Positions 27,701 to 37,405 of a stretch of DNA of 64,000 nt are shown piece by piece. Source of the stretch: Caenimonas aquaedulcis (GTDB lineage Bacteria; Pseudomonadota; Gammaproteobacteria; Burkholderiales; Burkholderiaceae_C). The notes beneath the pieces were generated by a model. That model worked only from the letters and a program-made list of their open reading frames with translations. It searched no databases and was not told where the DNA came from. A program made the translations under genes and the position numbers. The stretch is from positions 3,624,618-3,688,617 of the forward strand of contig NZ_JADWYS010000001.1 of assembly GCF_015831345.1 (NCBI RefSeq), written 5' to 3'. Within the stretch, counting starts at the first letter, position 1, and every line of letters starts with the position of its first letter.

Positions 27701-30100
27701 ATGAACCGATTCCAGGTGAAGAAAGTCGCCGTGCTCGGCGCCGGCGTGATGGGCGCGCAGATCGCGGCGCATCTCGTGAACGTGAAGGTGCCGGTCGTGC
27801 TGTTCGACCTGCCCGCGAAAGAGGGGCCGAAGAACGGCATCGTGACGAAGGCGATCGAGGGGCTCAAGAAATTGAAGCCCTCGCCGCTGGGCGTGGCCGA
27901 CGACGCGGCCCTGATCCAGCAGGCGAACTACGAAGAGCACATGGAGCAGTTGAAGGACTGCGACCTGATCATCGAGGCCATCGCCGAGCGCATGGACTGG
28001 AAGCTCGACTTGTACAGGAAGATCGCGCCCTTCATCGCGCCGCACGCGATCGTGGCATCGAATACTTCGGGCCTCTCGATCACGAAGCTGTCCGAGGCGC
28101 TGCCGCAGGAGATCAAGCCGCGTTTTTGCGGCATCCACTTCTTCAACCCGCCGCGCTACATGGTCCTGGTGGAGCTGATCGACACGCCGACGACGGACCC
28201 GCACATCCTCGACGACCTGGAAACCTTCGTGACCAGCGGGCTGGGCAAGGGCGTCGTGCGCGCGAAGGACACGCCGAACTTCATCGCCAACCGCGTCGGC
28301 ATCGCGGGCATGCTGGCGACGATGAAGGAGGTCGAGAAATTCGGCCTCACTTACGACGTCGTCGACGATCTCACCGGCAAGAAGCTCGGACGCGCGAGCT
28401 CCGGCACCTTCCGCACCGCGGACGTCGTGGGCCTGGACACGATGGCGCATGTGATCAAGACGCTGCAGGACAACCTGAACGCGGACACCGACCCGTTCTA
28501 TGCGAGCTTCGGCACGCCCGAGGTGTTGAAGACGCTGCTGGACATGGGCCACCTCGGCCAGAAGTCCAAGGCGGGCTTCTACAAGAAGGTCGGGCGCGAC
28601 GTCCTGCGGTTCGAGGCGGAGAGCAGGGAGTACGTGCCGGGCGGCGAGAAGGCCGACGAAGTCTATGGCCGCATGCTGAAGAAGCCGGCCGGTGAGCGGC
28701 TGAAGCTGCTGCGCAATTCGGAAGGCGCGCAGGGCCAGTTCCTGTGGGCGATCCTGCGCAACAGCTTCCACTACGCAGCTGTGCACCTCGCGTCGATCGC
28801 CGAGACGGCGCGCGACGTGGACTTCGCGATGCGCTGGGGCTTCGGCATGAAGCAGGGGCCGTTCGAGCTCTGGCAGGAAGCCGGCTGGTTGCAGGTGGCG
28901 AAGTGGATCGAGGAAGACATTGCCGCGGGCAAGACGCTGTCGAGCGCGGCGCTGCCCGATTGGGTTACCAAGGGGCCCGTGGCGGAAGCAGGCGGCGTGC
29001 ACACGCCGAAGGGCTCGTGGAACCCGACCTCGAAGCAGTTCGAGCCGCGCCGCGTGCTGCCGGTGTACTCGCGCCAGCTGTTCCCCGAGGTCATGCTCGG
29101 CAGCGGTGCGCCGTCGTACGAGACCGCGGGCAAGACGCTGCACGAGGATGATTCCATCCGCCTGTGGACGATGGACGACGAGGTCCTCATCGCGAGCGTC
29201 AAGACCAAGATGCACGCGATCAGTCCCGAAGTCGCCGAGGGCCTCCAGATGGCCGTGGACATTGCGGAGAAGGATTACCAGGGCGTGGTGATCTGGTCCG
29301 GCGACGACCCGTTCTCGGCCGGCGCGGACCTGCAGGCGATGCTGCCTGCCTTCATGGCCGTGGGCGTGAGCGCGATCGACGATGCGGAAGGCTTCCTGCA
29401 GCAGACGATGCTGCGCATGCGCTACGCCAACGTGCCGGTGATCTCCGCGATCCGCGGGCTGGCGCTCGGCGGCGGCTGCGAGATGGCCGTGTATTCGAGC
29501 CGGCGTGTCGCCGCGATGGAGAGCTACATCGGCCTCGTGGAAGTCGGCGTGGGACTCGTGCCCGGCGCGGGCGGCCTCACCTACATCGCGCGCCGCGCGG
29601 CGGAGAACCTCGCGAAGTCGACGAACAAGGACTTCCTGCCCTTCCTCACCGAGGGCTTCACCGCCGCGGCGATGGCGAAGGTCGGCACCAGCGCGATCGA
29701 GTCGCGCCAGCTCGGCTACCTGCTGGAGAGCGACCTCATCGTGCCGAACAAGGACGAGTTGCTGTTCGTCGCGGTGAATGAAGCGAAGGCGATGTTCGCG
29801 GCCGGTTATCGCCCGCCGCTCAAGCGCCAGTTCCCGGTGGCGGGACGCAGCGGCAAGGCGACGATCCAGGGCCAGCTCGTGAACATGCGCGACGGCGGCT
29901 TCATCAGCGCCCACGACTTCCACATCGCCTCGCTGATCGCGAACGTGGTGACGGGCGGCGACGTGGACGCCGGGACGATGGTGACGGAGGAATACCTGAT
30001 GACGCTGGAGCGCCAGGCGTTCTGCGCGCTGCTGACGCACCCGAAGACGCAGGAGCGAATCATGGGGATGCTGTCGACGGGGAAGCCGCTCAGAAACTGA
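27701..30100 (+). CDS. Bifunctional 3-hydroxyacyl-CoA dehydrogenase / enoyl-CoA hydratase (FadN-type order)
   Basis: 799 residues. The dehydrogenase comes first: NAD site 'VLGAGVMGAQIAAHLV' at about 10-25 and catalytic His in 'GIHFFNPPRYM'. The crotonase-like domain is C-terminal (about residues 490-700), with the oxyanion loop 'FSAGADL', 'LGGGCEMA' and the acid residue in 'VEVGVGLVPGAGG'. This order is that of FadN/YusL-type proteins, the reverse of E. coli FadB. It begins 14 bp after the ACAD stop. It performs hydration and NAD-dependent oxidation in beta-oxidation. Confidence 0.92.
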   Translation: MNRFQVKKVAVLGAGVMGAQIAAHLVNVKVPVVLFDLPAKEGPKNGIVTKAIEGLKKLKPSPLGVADDAALIQQANYEEHMEQLKDCDLIIEAIAERMDWKLDLYRKIAPFIAPHAIVASNTSGLSITKLSEALPQEIKPRFCGIHFFNPPRYMVLVELIDTPTTDPHILDDLETFVTSGLGKGVVRAKDTPNFIANRVGIAGMLATMKEVEKFGLTYDVVDDLTGKKLGRASSGTFRTADVVGLDTMAHVIKTLQDNLNADTDPFYASFGTPEVLKTLLDMGHLGQKSKAGFYKKVGRDVLRFEAESREYVPGGEKADEVYGRMLKKPAGERLKLLRNSEGAQGQFLWAILRNSFHYAAVHLASIAETARDVDFAMRWGFGMKQGPFELWQEAGWLQVAKWIEEDIAAGKTLSSAALPDWVTKGPVAEAGGVHTPKGSWNPTSKQFEPRRVLPVYSRQLFPEVMLGSGAPSYETAGKTLHEDDSIRLWTMDDEVLIASVKTKMHAISPEVAEGLQMAVDIAEKDYQGVVIWSGDDPFSAGADLQAMLPAFMAVGVSAIDDAEGFLQQTMLRMRYANVPVISAIRGLALGGGCEMAVYSSRRVAAMESYIGLVEVGVGLVPGAGGLTYIARRAAENLAKSTNKDFLPFLTEGFTAAAMAKVGTSAIESRQLGYLLESDLIVPNKDELLFVAVNEAKAMFAAGYRPPLKRQFPVAGRSGKATIQGQLVNMRDGGFISAHDFHIASLIANVVTGGDVDAGTMVTEEYLMTLERQAFCALLTHPKTQERIMGMLSTGKPLRN

Positions 30101-30107
30101 TCTCGCC

Positions 30108-30163
30108 TTGCTCCCTCCCCCGGGGGAGCAAAAACCCAATACCTCGTTCGCGACAGCGAACGA
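30108..30163. other. Two stem-loops in the fadN-type/thiolase intergenic gap
   Basis: A first stem TTGCTCCC / GGGAGCAA (30108-30115 with 30124-30131) is followed, after a short spacer, by a second perfect 8-bp stem TCGTTCGC / GCGAACGA (30144-30151 with 30156-30163). Neither is followed by a T-run on the plus strand, so they are not classical terminators for this operon. They may stabilise or process the mRNA or modulate thiolase expression. Symmetry is visible; function is inferred. Confidence 0.5.
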
Positions 30164-30182
30164 CCGACCCACAGGAGCCCCC

Positions 30183-31388
<1,206 letters not shown>

Positions 31389-31415
31389 TCTTTGAGGTTT
31401 GCACGAGGGCTGTGA

Positions 31416-32219
31416 ATGCACGCATTTGATCTGGCGGTCTCGCTCGCGCCCGCGGGCGAGGGCACATGGCAGGGCCATACCAGCCCGGCCTACGCCAACA
31501 TGATCGGGCCCTTCGGCGGCATCACCGCGGCGCAAGCCTTGCAGGCGGTGATGCAGCATCCGCAGCGCCTCGGCGATCCGGTGGCGTTCACCGTCAACTT
31601 CGCGGCGGCCCTGCAGGACGGCGAGTTCACGGTCCTCGCGAGGCCCGCGCGCACGAATCGCTCCACGCAGCACTGGATCGTCGAGGTGCGCCAGGGCGAA
31701 GCGACGGTGATCACCGCCACGGCCGTGACCGCCGTGCGCCGCGAGACCTGGGGCATCGAAGAGGTGCCGCTGCCTCGAGTTCCCCGGCCTTCGGACGTTG
31801 CCGCGCCCGACCGCAAGGGCCGCGTCGAGTGGATCAACCGCTACGACATGCGCTTCATCGCCGGCGGATTCCCGGCCGTGTGGGACGGTTCGGAAAGCCA
31901 GCACAGCCGCACGCAGCTCTGGGTGCGCGACAACCCGCCGCGCCCGCTCGACTTCCTCTCGCTCACCGCGCTGTCCGACGTGTTCTTCCCGCGCATCTGG
32001 CGCCGCCGCGCGACGCTCACGCCCATCGGCACCGTCACGATGACGGTGTACTTCCACGCGGGCAGCGAGCACCTGCGCGAGACGGGGGACGGCTACCTGC
32101 TGGGCCAGGCCCAGGCGCAGGGCTTTCGCAACGGCTACTTCGACCAGACGGCGCAGATGTGGAACGAGGCGGGTGAACTGCTGGTGACCACGCACCAGGT
32201 CGTCTACTACAAGGAGTGA
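31416..32219 (+). CDS. TesB-like acyl-CoA thioesterase family protein
   Basis: 267 residues with a double hot-dog layout: N-terminal half 'NMIGPFGGITAAQALQAVMQHP' and 'DPVAFTVNFAAALQDGEF', C-terminal half with 'GYLLGQAQAQGFRNGYFDQTAQMWNEAGELL'. Such proteins hydrolyse acyl-CoA to free acid and CoA. Within the operon it could relieve CoA trapping or release a specific end product. It ends 2 bp before the next SDR's ATG. Confidence 0.82.
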   Translation: MHAFDLAVSLAPAGEGTWQGHTSPAYANMIGPFGGITAAQALQAVMQHPQRLGDPVAFTVNFAAALQDGEFTVLARPARTNRSTQHWIVEVRQGEATVITATAVTAVRRETWGIEEVPLPRVPRPSDVAAPDRKGRVEWINRYDMRFIAGGFPAVWDGSESQHSRTQLWVRDNPPRPLDFLSLTALSDVFFPRIWRRRATLTPIGTVTMTVYFHAGSEHLRETGDGYLLGQAQAQGFRNGYFDQTAQMWNEAGELLVTTHQVVYYKE

Positions 32220-32221
32220 GC

Positions 32222-32965
32222 ATGGCAGACAGGCAACCCGTCGCGCTCGTCATCGGCGCGGGCGACGCCACCGGCGGCGCGATCGCGCGGCGATTCGCCA
32301 AGGGCGGCTACACCGTGTGCGCGACGCGCCGCACGCTGGACAAGCTGCAGCCGCTCATCGACCGCATCCAGGCAGACGGCGGCCAGGCGCACGGCTTCGC
32401 GTCGGACGCGCGCAAGGAAGAAGAAGTCGTGGCGCTCATCGAGAAGATCGAGTCGACGATCGGCGCGATCGACGTGCTCGTCTTCAACATCGGCGCGAAC
32501 GTGCCCAGCAGCATCCTGGAGGAATCCGCGCGCAAGTACTTCAAGGTGTGGGAGATGGCGTGCTTCGGCGGGTTTCTCAACGCGCGCGAAGTCGCGAAGC
32601 GCATGGTGGCGCGCGAAGGCGACGGCGTGCGGCGCACGATCATCTTCACCGGCGCGACCGCGTCGCTGCGCGGCTCTGCCAACTTCGCGGCCTTCGCCGG
32701 CGCGAAGCATGCCCTGCGCGCGCTCGCGCAGAGCATGGCGCGCGAGCTCGGCCCGCGCGGCATCCACGTCGCGCACACGATCATCGACGGCGCGATCGAC
32801 ACCGAGTTCATCCGCGAGAATTTTCCGCAGCGATATGCCCTGAAGGACCAGGACGGGATCCTGAACCCCGAGCACATCGCCGACGCCTACTGGATGCTGC
32901 ACATGCAACCGCGCGATGCGTGGACGCACGAGCTCGACCTGCGACCCTGGATGGAGAAGTTCTGA
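32222..32965 (+). CDS. SDR-like oxidoreductase lacking the catalytic Tyr
   Basis: 247 residues, Rossmann SDR fold with a variant cofactor loop 'VIGAGDATGGAIA' and 'VFNIGANVPS' in place of the usual NAG. Where classical SDRs have YxxxK it reads Phe-Ala-Gly-Ala-Lys ('AAFAGAKHALRAL'), so the proton-donating Tyr is Phe. The C-terminal 'VAHTIIDGAIDTEFI' is well preserved. Either a subfamily with altered chemistry or a non-catalytic acyl-CoA binder; I cannot tell which. A GTG six bases upstream is an alternative start. It overlaps the following gene by 1 bp. Confidence 0.82.
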   Translation: MADRQPVALVIGAGDATGGAIARRFAKGGYTVCATRRTLDKLQPLIDRIQADGGQAHGFASDARKEEEVVALIEKIESTIGAIDVLVFNIGANVPSSILEESARKYFKVWEMACFGGFLNAREVAKRMVAREGDGVRRTIIFTGATASLRGSANFAAFAGAKHALRALAQSMARELGPRGIHVAHTIIDGAIDTEFIRENFPQRYALKDQDGILNPEHIADAYWMLHMQPRDAWTHELDLRPWMEKF

Positions 32966-33564
32966 TGGCGAAGACCCTGGAGTTCTACTTCGACTACGGC
33001 AGCCCGGCCGCGTACCTCGCGTGGACGCAGGTGCCGCGCATCGCGCAGGAGACCGGTGCGCGCATCGAGTACAAGCCGATGCTGCTCGGCGGCGTGTTCC
33101 AGGCGACGTCCAACCGCTCGCCGATGGAGGTGCCGGCCAAGGGCGCCTACATGCAGGAAGACCTGCAGCGCTTCGCCACACGCTACGACGTGCCGTACCG
33201 GCACAACCCGCACTTCCCGATCAACACGCTGATGCTGATGCGCGGGGCGGTCGGCCTGCAGATGCGCGAGCCGGCGAAGCTCGTTCCCTACGGCGACGCG
33301 ATCTACCGCGCGATCTGGGTGGACGGCCGGAACATGAACGACCCCGCCACGGTCGGCGCGGTGCTGAAGGAGGCCGGTTTCGATCCGCAGTCCCTGCTCG
33401 CGCTCACCGCCGAGCAGGAAGTGAAGGACCGCCTCAAGTCGGTCACGCAGGAGGCGGTGTCGCGCGGCGTCTTCGGCGCGCCCACGTTCTTCGTCCATGG
33501 CCGCATGTACTGGGGCCAGGACCGTCTCGATTTCGTCAAGCAAGCATTGGAAGCCACATCATGA
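32965..33564 (+). CDS. DsbA-like 2-hydroxychromene-2-carboxylate isomerase family protein
   Basis: 199 residues, thioredoxin-fold DsbA/GST-kappa class. 'FYFDYGSPAAYLAW' carries the Ser used in place of Cys for glutathione, and the cis-Pro loop is 'FGAPTFFV'. Characterised members isomerise 2-hydroxychromene-2-carboxylate in naphthalene breakdown with glutathione, but many homologues lie in lipid operons with unknown roles. Here it sits between an SDR (TGATG junction) and a crotonase (ATGA overlap), suggesting a glutathione-dependent step on a fatty or aromatic acyl substrate. Confidence 0.85.
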   Translation: MAKTLEFYFDYGSPAAYLAWTQVPRIAQETGARIEYKPMLLGGVFQATSNRSPMEVPAKGAYMQEDLQRFATRYDVPYRHNPHFPINTLMLMRGAVGLQMREPAKLVPYGDAIYRAIWVDGRNMNDPATVGAVLKEAGFDPQSLLALTAEQEVKDRLKSVTQEAVSRGVFGAPTFFVHGRMYWGQDRLDFVKQALEATS

Positions 33565-34328
33565 GCACAGACATCCTCACCCACGTCGAATCCGGCGTGA
33601 TGACCATCACCCTGAACCGACTGGAGCGCAAGAACTCCATCACCTCCGACATGTACGGCGCGATGGCCGGGGCGCTCGCCACGGCGCAATCCGATGCTTC
33701 CGTGCGCGTCGTCGTGATCCAGGGGCACGAGACCGTGTTCAGCGCGGGCAACGATATCGGGGACTTCCTGAACAAGCCGCCCGCCGGGATGGATTCGCCC
33801 GTGTTCCGCTTCCTGCACGGGATCGCGACCTTCCCCAAGCCGCTGATCGCCGCGGTGTGCGGGCCCGCGGTGGGGATCGGCACGACGCTGCTGATGCACT
33901 GCGACCTCGTCTATGCCGGCGACAACGCCGCCTTCTCGCTGCCCTTCGTCAACCTGGGCCTGTGCCCGGAGGCCGCGTCCAGCCTGCTGGTCCCGCAGAT
34001 GTTCGGCTACCACCGCGCGGCGGAGGCGCTGCTGCTCGGCGAGCCCTTCATGGCCGAGGCCGCGCTGGAAGTCGGCATCGTCAACCGCGTGGTGCCGCCG
34101 ACGGAAGCCAATGGCGTGGCGCAGGCCGCCGCGCGCAAGCTCGCGGCCAAGCCGCAAAGCTCGCTCATCGAGACCAAGCGCCTCATGAAGCAGGGCCAGC
34201 AGCAGCTCGTGCTGCAGCAGATGGCCGAGGAGGGCAAGAGCTTCGGCCGCATGCTGGGCGAGCCGGCCGCGAAGGAAGCTTTCGGGGCCTTCATGGAGAA
34301 GCGCAAACCCGATTTTTCGAAGGTGTGA
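33561..34328 (+). CDS. Enoyl-CoA hydratase/isomerase (crotonase) family protein
   Basis: 255 residues, crotonase fold. The oxyanion loop 'FSAGNDIGDFL', 'GPAVGIGTTLLMHCDLVYA', and the acid in 'LPFVNLGLCPEAASSLL' are intact, and the C-terminal helices end 'FGAFMEKRKPDFSKV'. Probably an enoyl-CoA hydratase or an isomerase for unsaturated or branched acyl-CoA; the residue pattern is nearer to the isomerase-like (PaaG/ECI) branch. ATG overlaps the upstream stop. Confidence 0.88.
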   Translation: MSTDILTHVESGVMTITLNRLERKNSITSDMYGAMAGALATAQSDASVRVVVIQGHETVFSAGNDIGDFLNKPPAGMDSPVFRFLHGIATFPKPLIAAVCGPAVGIGTTLLMHCDLVYAGDNAAFSLPFVNLGLCPEAASSLLVPQMFGYHRAAEALLLGEPFMAEAALEVGIVNRVVPPTEANGVAQAAARKLAAKPQSSLIETKRLMKQGQQQLVLQQMAEEGKSFGRMLGEPAAKEAFGAFMEKRKPDFSKV

Positions 34329-34330
34329 AC

Positions 34331-35158
34331 ATGACGCTCAAAGGAAAAACCCTCTTCATCACCGGCGCCTCGCGCGGCATCGGCCTCGCGATCGGCAAGC
34401 GTGCGGCAGCCGATGGCGCGAACGTCGTCATCGCGGCGAAGACGGCCGAGACCAACCCGAAGCTGCCTGGCACGATCTACTCGGCCGCGAAGGAGATCGT
34501 GGCGGCCGGCGGCAAGGCGCTTCCGCTGCAGGTGGACATCCGCGACGAGGAGGGCGTCATCGCAGCCGTGGCGGCCACTGTGGCGGCCTTCGGCGGCATC
34601 GACATCCTCGTCAACAACGCCAGCGCGATCAGCATGACGGACACCGAGCACACGCCGATGAAGCGCTACGACCTCATGAACGGCGTGAACGCGCGCGGCA
34701 CCTACCTGTGCACGCAGGCCTGCCTGGCCGAGCTCAAGCGCTCGGCCGAGGCCGGCCGCAGCCCGCACGTGCTGAACATGTCGCCGCCGCTTTCCATGAA
34801 GCAGCACTGGTTCGCGCCGCACACGGCCTACACCATGGCCAAGTACGGCATGAGCATGTGCACGCTGGGCCATTCGGGCGAGTTCCGGAAATACGGCATC
34901 GCGGTGAACAGCCTCTGGCCGCGCACCGCGATCGCGACCGCCGCGCTGCAGATGATCCCGGGTGTGAACACCGACATGTGCCGCAAGCCGGAGATCCTGG
35001 CCGACGCCGCGTACTTCATCCTGACCAGCGCCAGCAGCAACACCGGCAACTTCTTCATCGACGACGAAGTGCTGCGCGACAACGAGATCACCGATCTCGA
35101 GAAGTATTCCGTGAAGCCGGGCACGAAGAACTTCATCCCGGACTTTTTCATCGACTGA
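34331..35158 (+). CDS. SDR-family oxidoreductase, HSDL2-like
   Basis: 275 residues. A normal 'ITGASRGIGLAI' cofactor loop, 'VNNASAIS', Ser in 'LNMSPPLSM' and the catalytic 'YTMAK' are present. The 'TAETNPKLPGTIYSAAKEI' insertion after the second strand and the 'WPRTAIATAAL' loop are typical of the HSDL2 (hydroxysteroid-dehydrogenase-like 2) group, which is linked to lipid metabolism. Last gene of the TetR-headed operon. It follows the crotonase by 2 bp. Confidence 0.9.
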   Translation: MTLKGKTLFITGASRGIGLAIGKRAAADGANVVIAAKTAETNPKLPGTIYSAAKEIVAAGGKALPLQVDIRDEEGVIAAVAATVAAFGGIDILVNNASAISMTDTEHTPMKRYDLMNGVNARGTYLCTQACLAELKRSAEAGRSPHVLNMSPPLSMKQHWFAPHTAYTMAKYGMSMCTLGHSGEFRKYGIAVNSLWPRTAIATAALQMIPGVNTDMCRKPEILADAAYFILTSASSNTGNFFIDDEVLRDNEITDLEKYSVKPGTKNFIPDFFID

Positions 35159-35182
35159 GGCCCGCGCTGTGCGCTGCTGAGA

Positions 35183-35211
35183 TTGCCGCCCTACGGGATT
35201 GTATGTACAAT
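35183..35211 (+). promoter_or_regulatory. brnTA promoter with overlapping palindromic operator
   Basis: A -35-like TTGCCG (35183-35188), a 17-bp spacer and a -10-like TACAAT (35206-35211) form a good sigma-70 promoter. The -10 is the right arm of the palindrome ATTGTA-TG-TACAAT (35198-35211), an ideal site for autorepression by the ribbon-helix-helix antitoxin BrnA. Expected transcription start is 35217-35219, at the brnT ATG, implying leaderless mRNA. Confidence 0.6.
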
Positions 35212-35216
35212 TTCGT

Positions 35217-35516
35217 ATGGGCATCCGGTTCGAATGGGACGCGGCAAAGGCCGCCTCGAATCTTCGCAAACACGGGGTCAGCTTCGAACTGGCAATGCAT
35301 GTCTTTGGCGACCCCCTGGCATTCAGCCATCAGGACCGGATCGAGGGCGGCGAGCAGAGGTGGCAAACCCTGGGCAGGGTGGACGGCGTGCTCCTCCTCC
35401 TGGTTGCACATACTGTGTGGGACGACGAGGAAGGCGAGGTCATCCGCATCATTTCGGCACGGCAAGCGACGCGCAAGGAGAAACGTGACTATGAGCAAGA
35501 AAATGGTCAGGCGTGA
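35217..35516 (+). CDS. brnT: BrnT-type ribonuclease toxin
   Basis: 99 residues. BrnT is a RelE-like ribonuclease fold. The hallmark N-terminus 'FEWDAAKAASNLRKHGVSFE', the middle 'HQDRIEGGEQRWQTLGRVDG' and C-terminal 'IRIISARQATRKEKRDYEQ' with its conserved Arg residues are complete. The ATG at 35217 is chosen because family homology starts there and the promoter -10 lies just upstream; no Shine-Dalgarno precedes it. Its 3' end overlaps brnA by 26 bp. Toxin inhibits translation by RNA cleavage; BrnA binds and neutralises it. Confidence 0.92.
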   Translation: MGIRFEWDAAKAASNLRKHGVSFELAMHVFGDPLAFSHQDRIEGGEQRWQTLGRVDGVLLLLVAHTVWDDEEGEVIRIISARQATRKEKRDYEQENGQA

Positions 35517-35805
35517 ATTCGATCCTGCGAATCCACCCGCACTCACTGCGAAGCAGAAGGCGCAGGCCGCTGCGTTGCGTCACCGGCCGGAGGGCAAGGT
35601 GGACACGAGCGATGTTCCACCGCTCTCCAGGGAGTTCTGGCGGAACGCCGTGCGCAACCCGTTTTACAAACCGACCAAGACGGCGACGACGGTGCGGGTG
35701 GATTCGGACGTACTGCTCTGGCTGAAGTCCGAAGGCAAGGGCTACCAGACGCGGCTCAACTCCATCTTGCGTGAGGCGATGATCAAGGAAGTGACCAAGC
35801 GCTGA
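35491..35805 (+). CDS. brnA: BrnA-type antitoxin
   Basis: 104 residues. The N-terminal basic and proline-containing segment ('RREFDPANPPALTAKQKAQ') and 'DTSDVPPLSREFWRNAVRNPFY' wrap the toxin. The C-terminal ribbon-helix-helix 'TTVRVDSDVLLWLKSEGKGYQTRLNSILREAM' binds DNA and is typical of BrnA. AAGGAG lies about 11 bases before the ATG, inside brnT. It probably represses the operon through the palindrome at 35198-35211. Confidence 0.92.
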   Translation: MSKKMVRREFDPANPPALTAKQKAQAAALRHRPEGKVDTSDVPPLSREFWRNAVRNPFYKPTKTATTVRVDSDVLLWLKSEGKGYQTRLNSILREAMIKEVTKR

Positions 35806-35941
35806 GTGCATCCTGGTGCCGGGTCGATCGGCATTGTCCCCGTGAGCGCAACAGTGCATCCCGTTGCGCCATCTTTATACCGGGCCCCATAAGCCCTACA
35901 TTGGTGGCATGCCGTCCTTCGGCTTCCAACAGGGAAAGACC

Positions 35942-36739
35942 ATGACCCGCCTGCCTTCGCTCTTCGTCTCCCACGGCGCGCCCACCTTCGCGACCGAGCC
36001 CGGCCGCGCCGGCCCCTTGCTGCGCGACACCGCGCAAAGCCTGCCGCGTCCCAAGGCCGTGCTGATCCTGTCCCCGCACTGGATCACGCGCGACGTGGAA
36101 GTGAGCACCGCGGCGGCGCCCGAGACGATCCACGACTTCGGCGGCTTCCCCGACGAGCTCTACCAGATCCAGTACCCCGCTCCCGGCTCGCCGGAAGTCG
36201 CCGCACGCGCGATCGAACTGCTGCAGGCCGCCGGCTTCAAGGCCCGCGCCAACCCCAGCCGCGGCCTGGACCATGGTGCGTGGGTGCCCGTGCGTCACAT
36301 GTATCCCGACGCCGACGTGCCGGTGGTGCAGGTGTCGATGCCGCACACGCTCGACGGCGAATCCGCCCTCGCATTCGGCCGCGCGCTCGCGCCGCTGGCC
36401 GATGAAGGCGTGCTGATCATCGGCTCGGGCAGCCTCACGCACAACCTCTACGAATTCCGTGGCGGCGCCACCGAAGCCGCGCCCTACGCAGTGGAGTTCG
36501 TCGACTGGGCGCGCAAGGCGGTGCGTGGGCACGACGCCAATGCCCTCTCGCATTACCTGGAATCCGCGCCGCACGCGAAGCGCGCGCACCCGACGCCGGA
36601 CCACTACCTGCCGCTGCCCTTCGCCTACGGTGCGGCACCGCAGGGCGGGGAGGTGAAGGTCCTCGACGGTGGCATCCTCTACGGCATGCTCGCGATGGAG
36701 TCCTATCTCTTCGGCGACGCGCAGGCTGCCGCGGCGTGA
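35942..36739 (+). CDS. LigB-family extradiol dioxygenase (4,5-DOPA dioxygenase-like)
   Basis: 265 residues. Class III extradiol dioxygenase fold with metal/His positions in 'FVSHGAPTF', 'LSPHWITRD', 'GLDHGAWVPVRHMYP' and 'GSGSLTHNL', as in plant DODA and bacterial YgiD. These enzymes open catechol-type rings using Fe(II) or Zn-site variants; physiological substrates in bacteria are mostly unknown. The ATG at 35942 starts the homology; an upstream frame extension is ignored. Overlaps the following esterase gene by a GTGA junction. Confidence 0.9.
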   Translation: MTRLPSLFVSHGAPTFATEPGRAGPLLRDTAQSLPRPKAVLILSPHWITRDVEVSTAAAPETIHDFGGFPDELYQIQYPAPGSPEVAARAIELLQAAGFKARANPSRGLDHGAWVPVRHMYPDADVPVVQVSMPHTLDGESALAFGRALAPLADEGVLIIGSGSLTHNLYEFRGGATEAAPYAVEFVDWARKAVRGHDANALSHYLESAPHAKRAHPTPDHYLPLPFAYGAAPQGGEVKVLDGGILYGMLAMESYLFGDAQAAAA

Positions 36740-37374
36740 GCACCGCCCAGGGCGCCGTCGTCGTCCAGCAACCCGAGGGCGCCGCGGAGCATCTCTTCCT
36801 GCTGTTCCATGGCGTTGGCTCCGACGCGCCCAACCTCGCGCCCCTGGGCCGCACGCTCGCGCAGGCGTTTCCGCGGGCCGCGGTCATCAGCGTGGCCGCG
36901 CCGCATGTCTCGGATTTCGGCAGTGGCCGGCAATGGTTTTCGGTGAGCGGCGTCACGGAAGCGAACCGCCTGGCGCGCGTCGAGGCGGCGATGCCGGCTT
37001 TCGCCGCCACGGTGCGCGAATGGCAGGCCCGCTTCGGCGTGGGCCCGCAAGCCACGACGCTCGTGGGCTTCTCGCAAGGCTCGATCATGGCGCTCGAATC
37101 CGCGCGCCTGGGCCAGGCACTGGCCGGCCGCATCGTCGCCTTCGCGGGACGCTTCTCGGTGCTGCCGCAGCAGGCGCCGCCGGATACAACGCTGCATCTC
37201 ATCCATGGCGAGGCCGACCCGGTGATCCCGGCCGCGCAGACCCGGATCGCGGCAGAGCGGCTCAGGGTGCTGGGCGCGGACGTCACGGCGGACTTCTTTC
37301 CCTCCGCCGCCCACGAAATCACTCCTGACATGCAGCGGTCGATGATCGACCGGTTGACGCGCCGGGTTTTGTAG
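36736..37374 (+). CDS. ypfH: Alpha/beta-hydrolase esterase YpfH
   Basis: 212 residues, phospholipase/carboxylesterase fold. Catalytic Ser in 'GFSQGSIM', Asp in 'GEADPVIP', His in 'SAAHEITP', and the oxyanion loop 'LFHGVGSD'. YpfH of E. coli is an esterase with unknown natural substrate. The GTG start overlaps the dioxygenase stop, so the pair is coupled; the esterase may act on the dioxygenase substrate or product. Confidence 0.88.
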   Translation: MSTAQGAVVVQQPEGAAEHLFLLFHGVGSDAPNLAPLGRTLAQAFPRAAVISVAAPHVSDFGSGRQWFSVSGVTEANRLARVEAAMPAFAATVREWQARFGVGPQATTLVGFSQGSIMALESARLGQALAGRIVAFAGRFSVLPQQAPPDTTLHLIHGEADPVIPAAQTRIAAERLRVLGADVTADFFPSAAHEITPDMQRSMIDRLTRRVL

Positions 37375-37405
37375 ACTGGCGCCTTCCATCCCCAGGAGAC
37401 GCGCG

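Noticed and set aside
30108..30135. Rho-independent terminator after the bifunctional beta-oxidation gene
   Set aside because: The stem is followed by an A-run, not a T-run, on the coding strand, and the thiolase is clearly part of the same operon.
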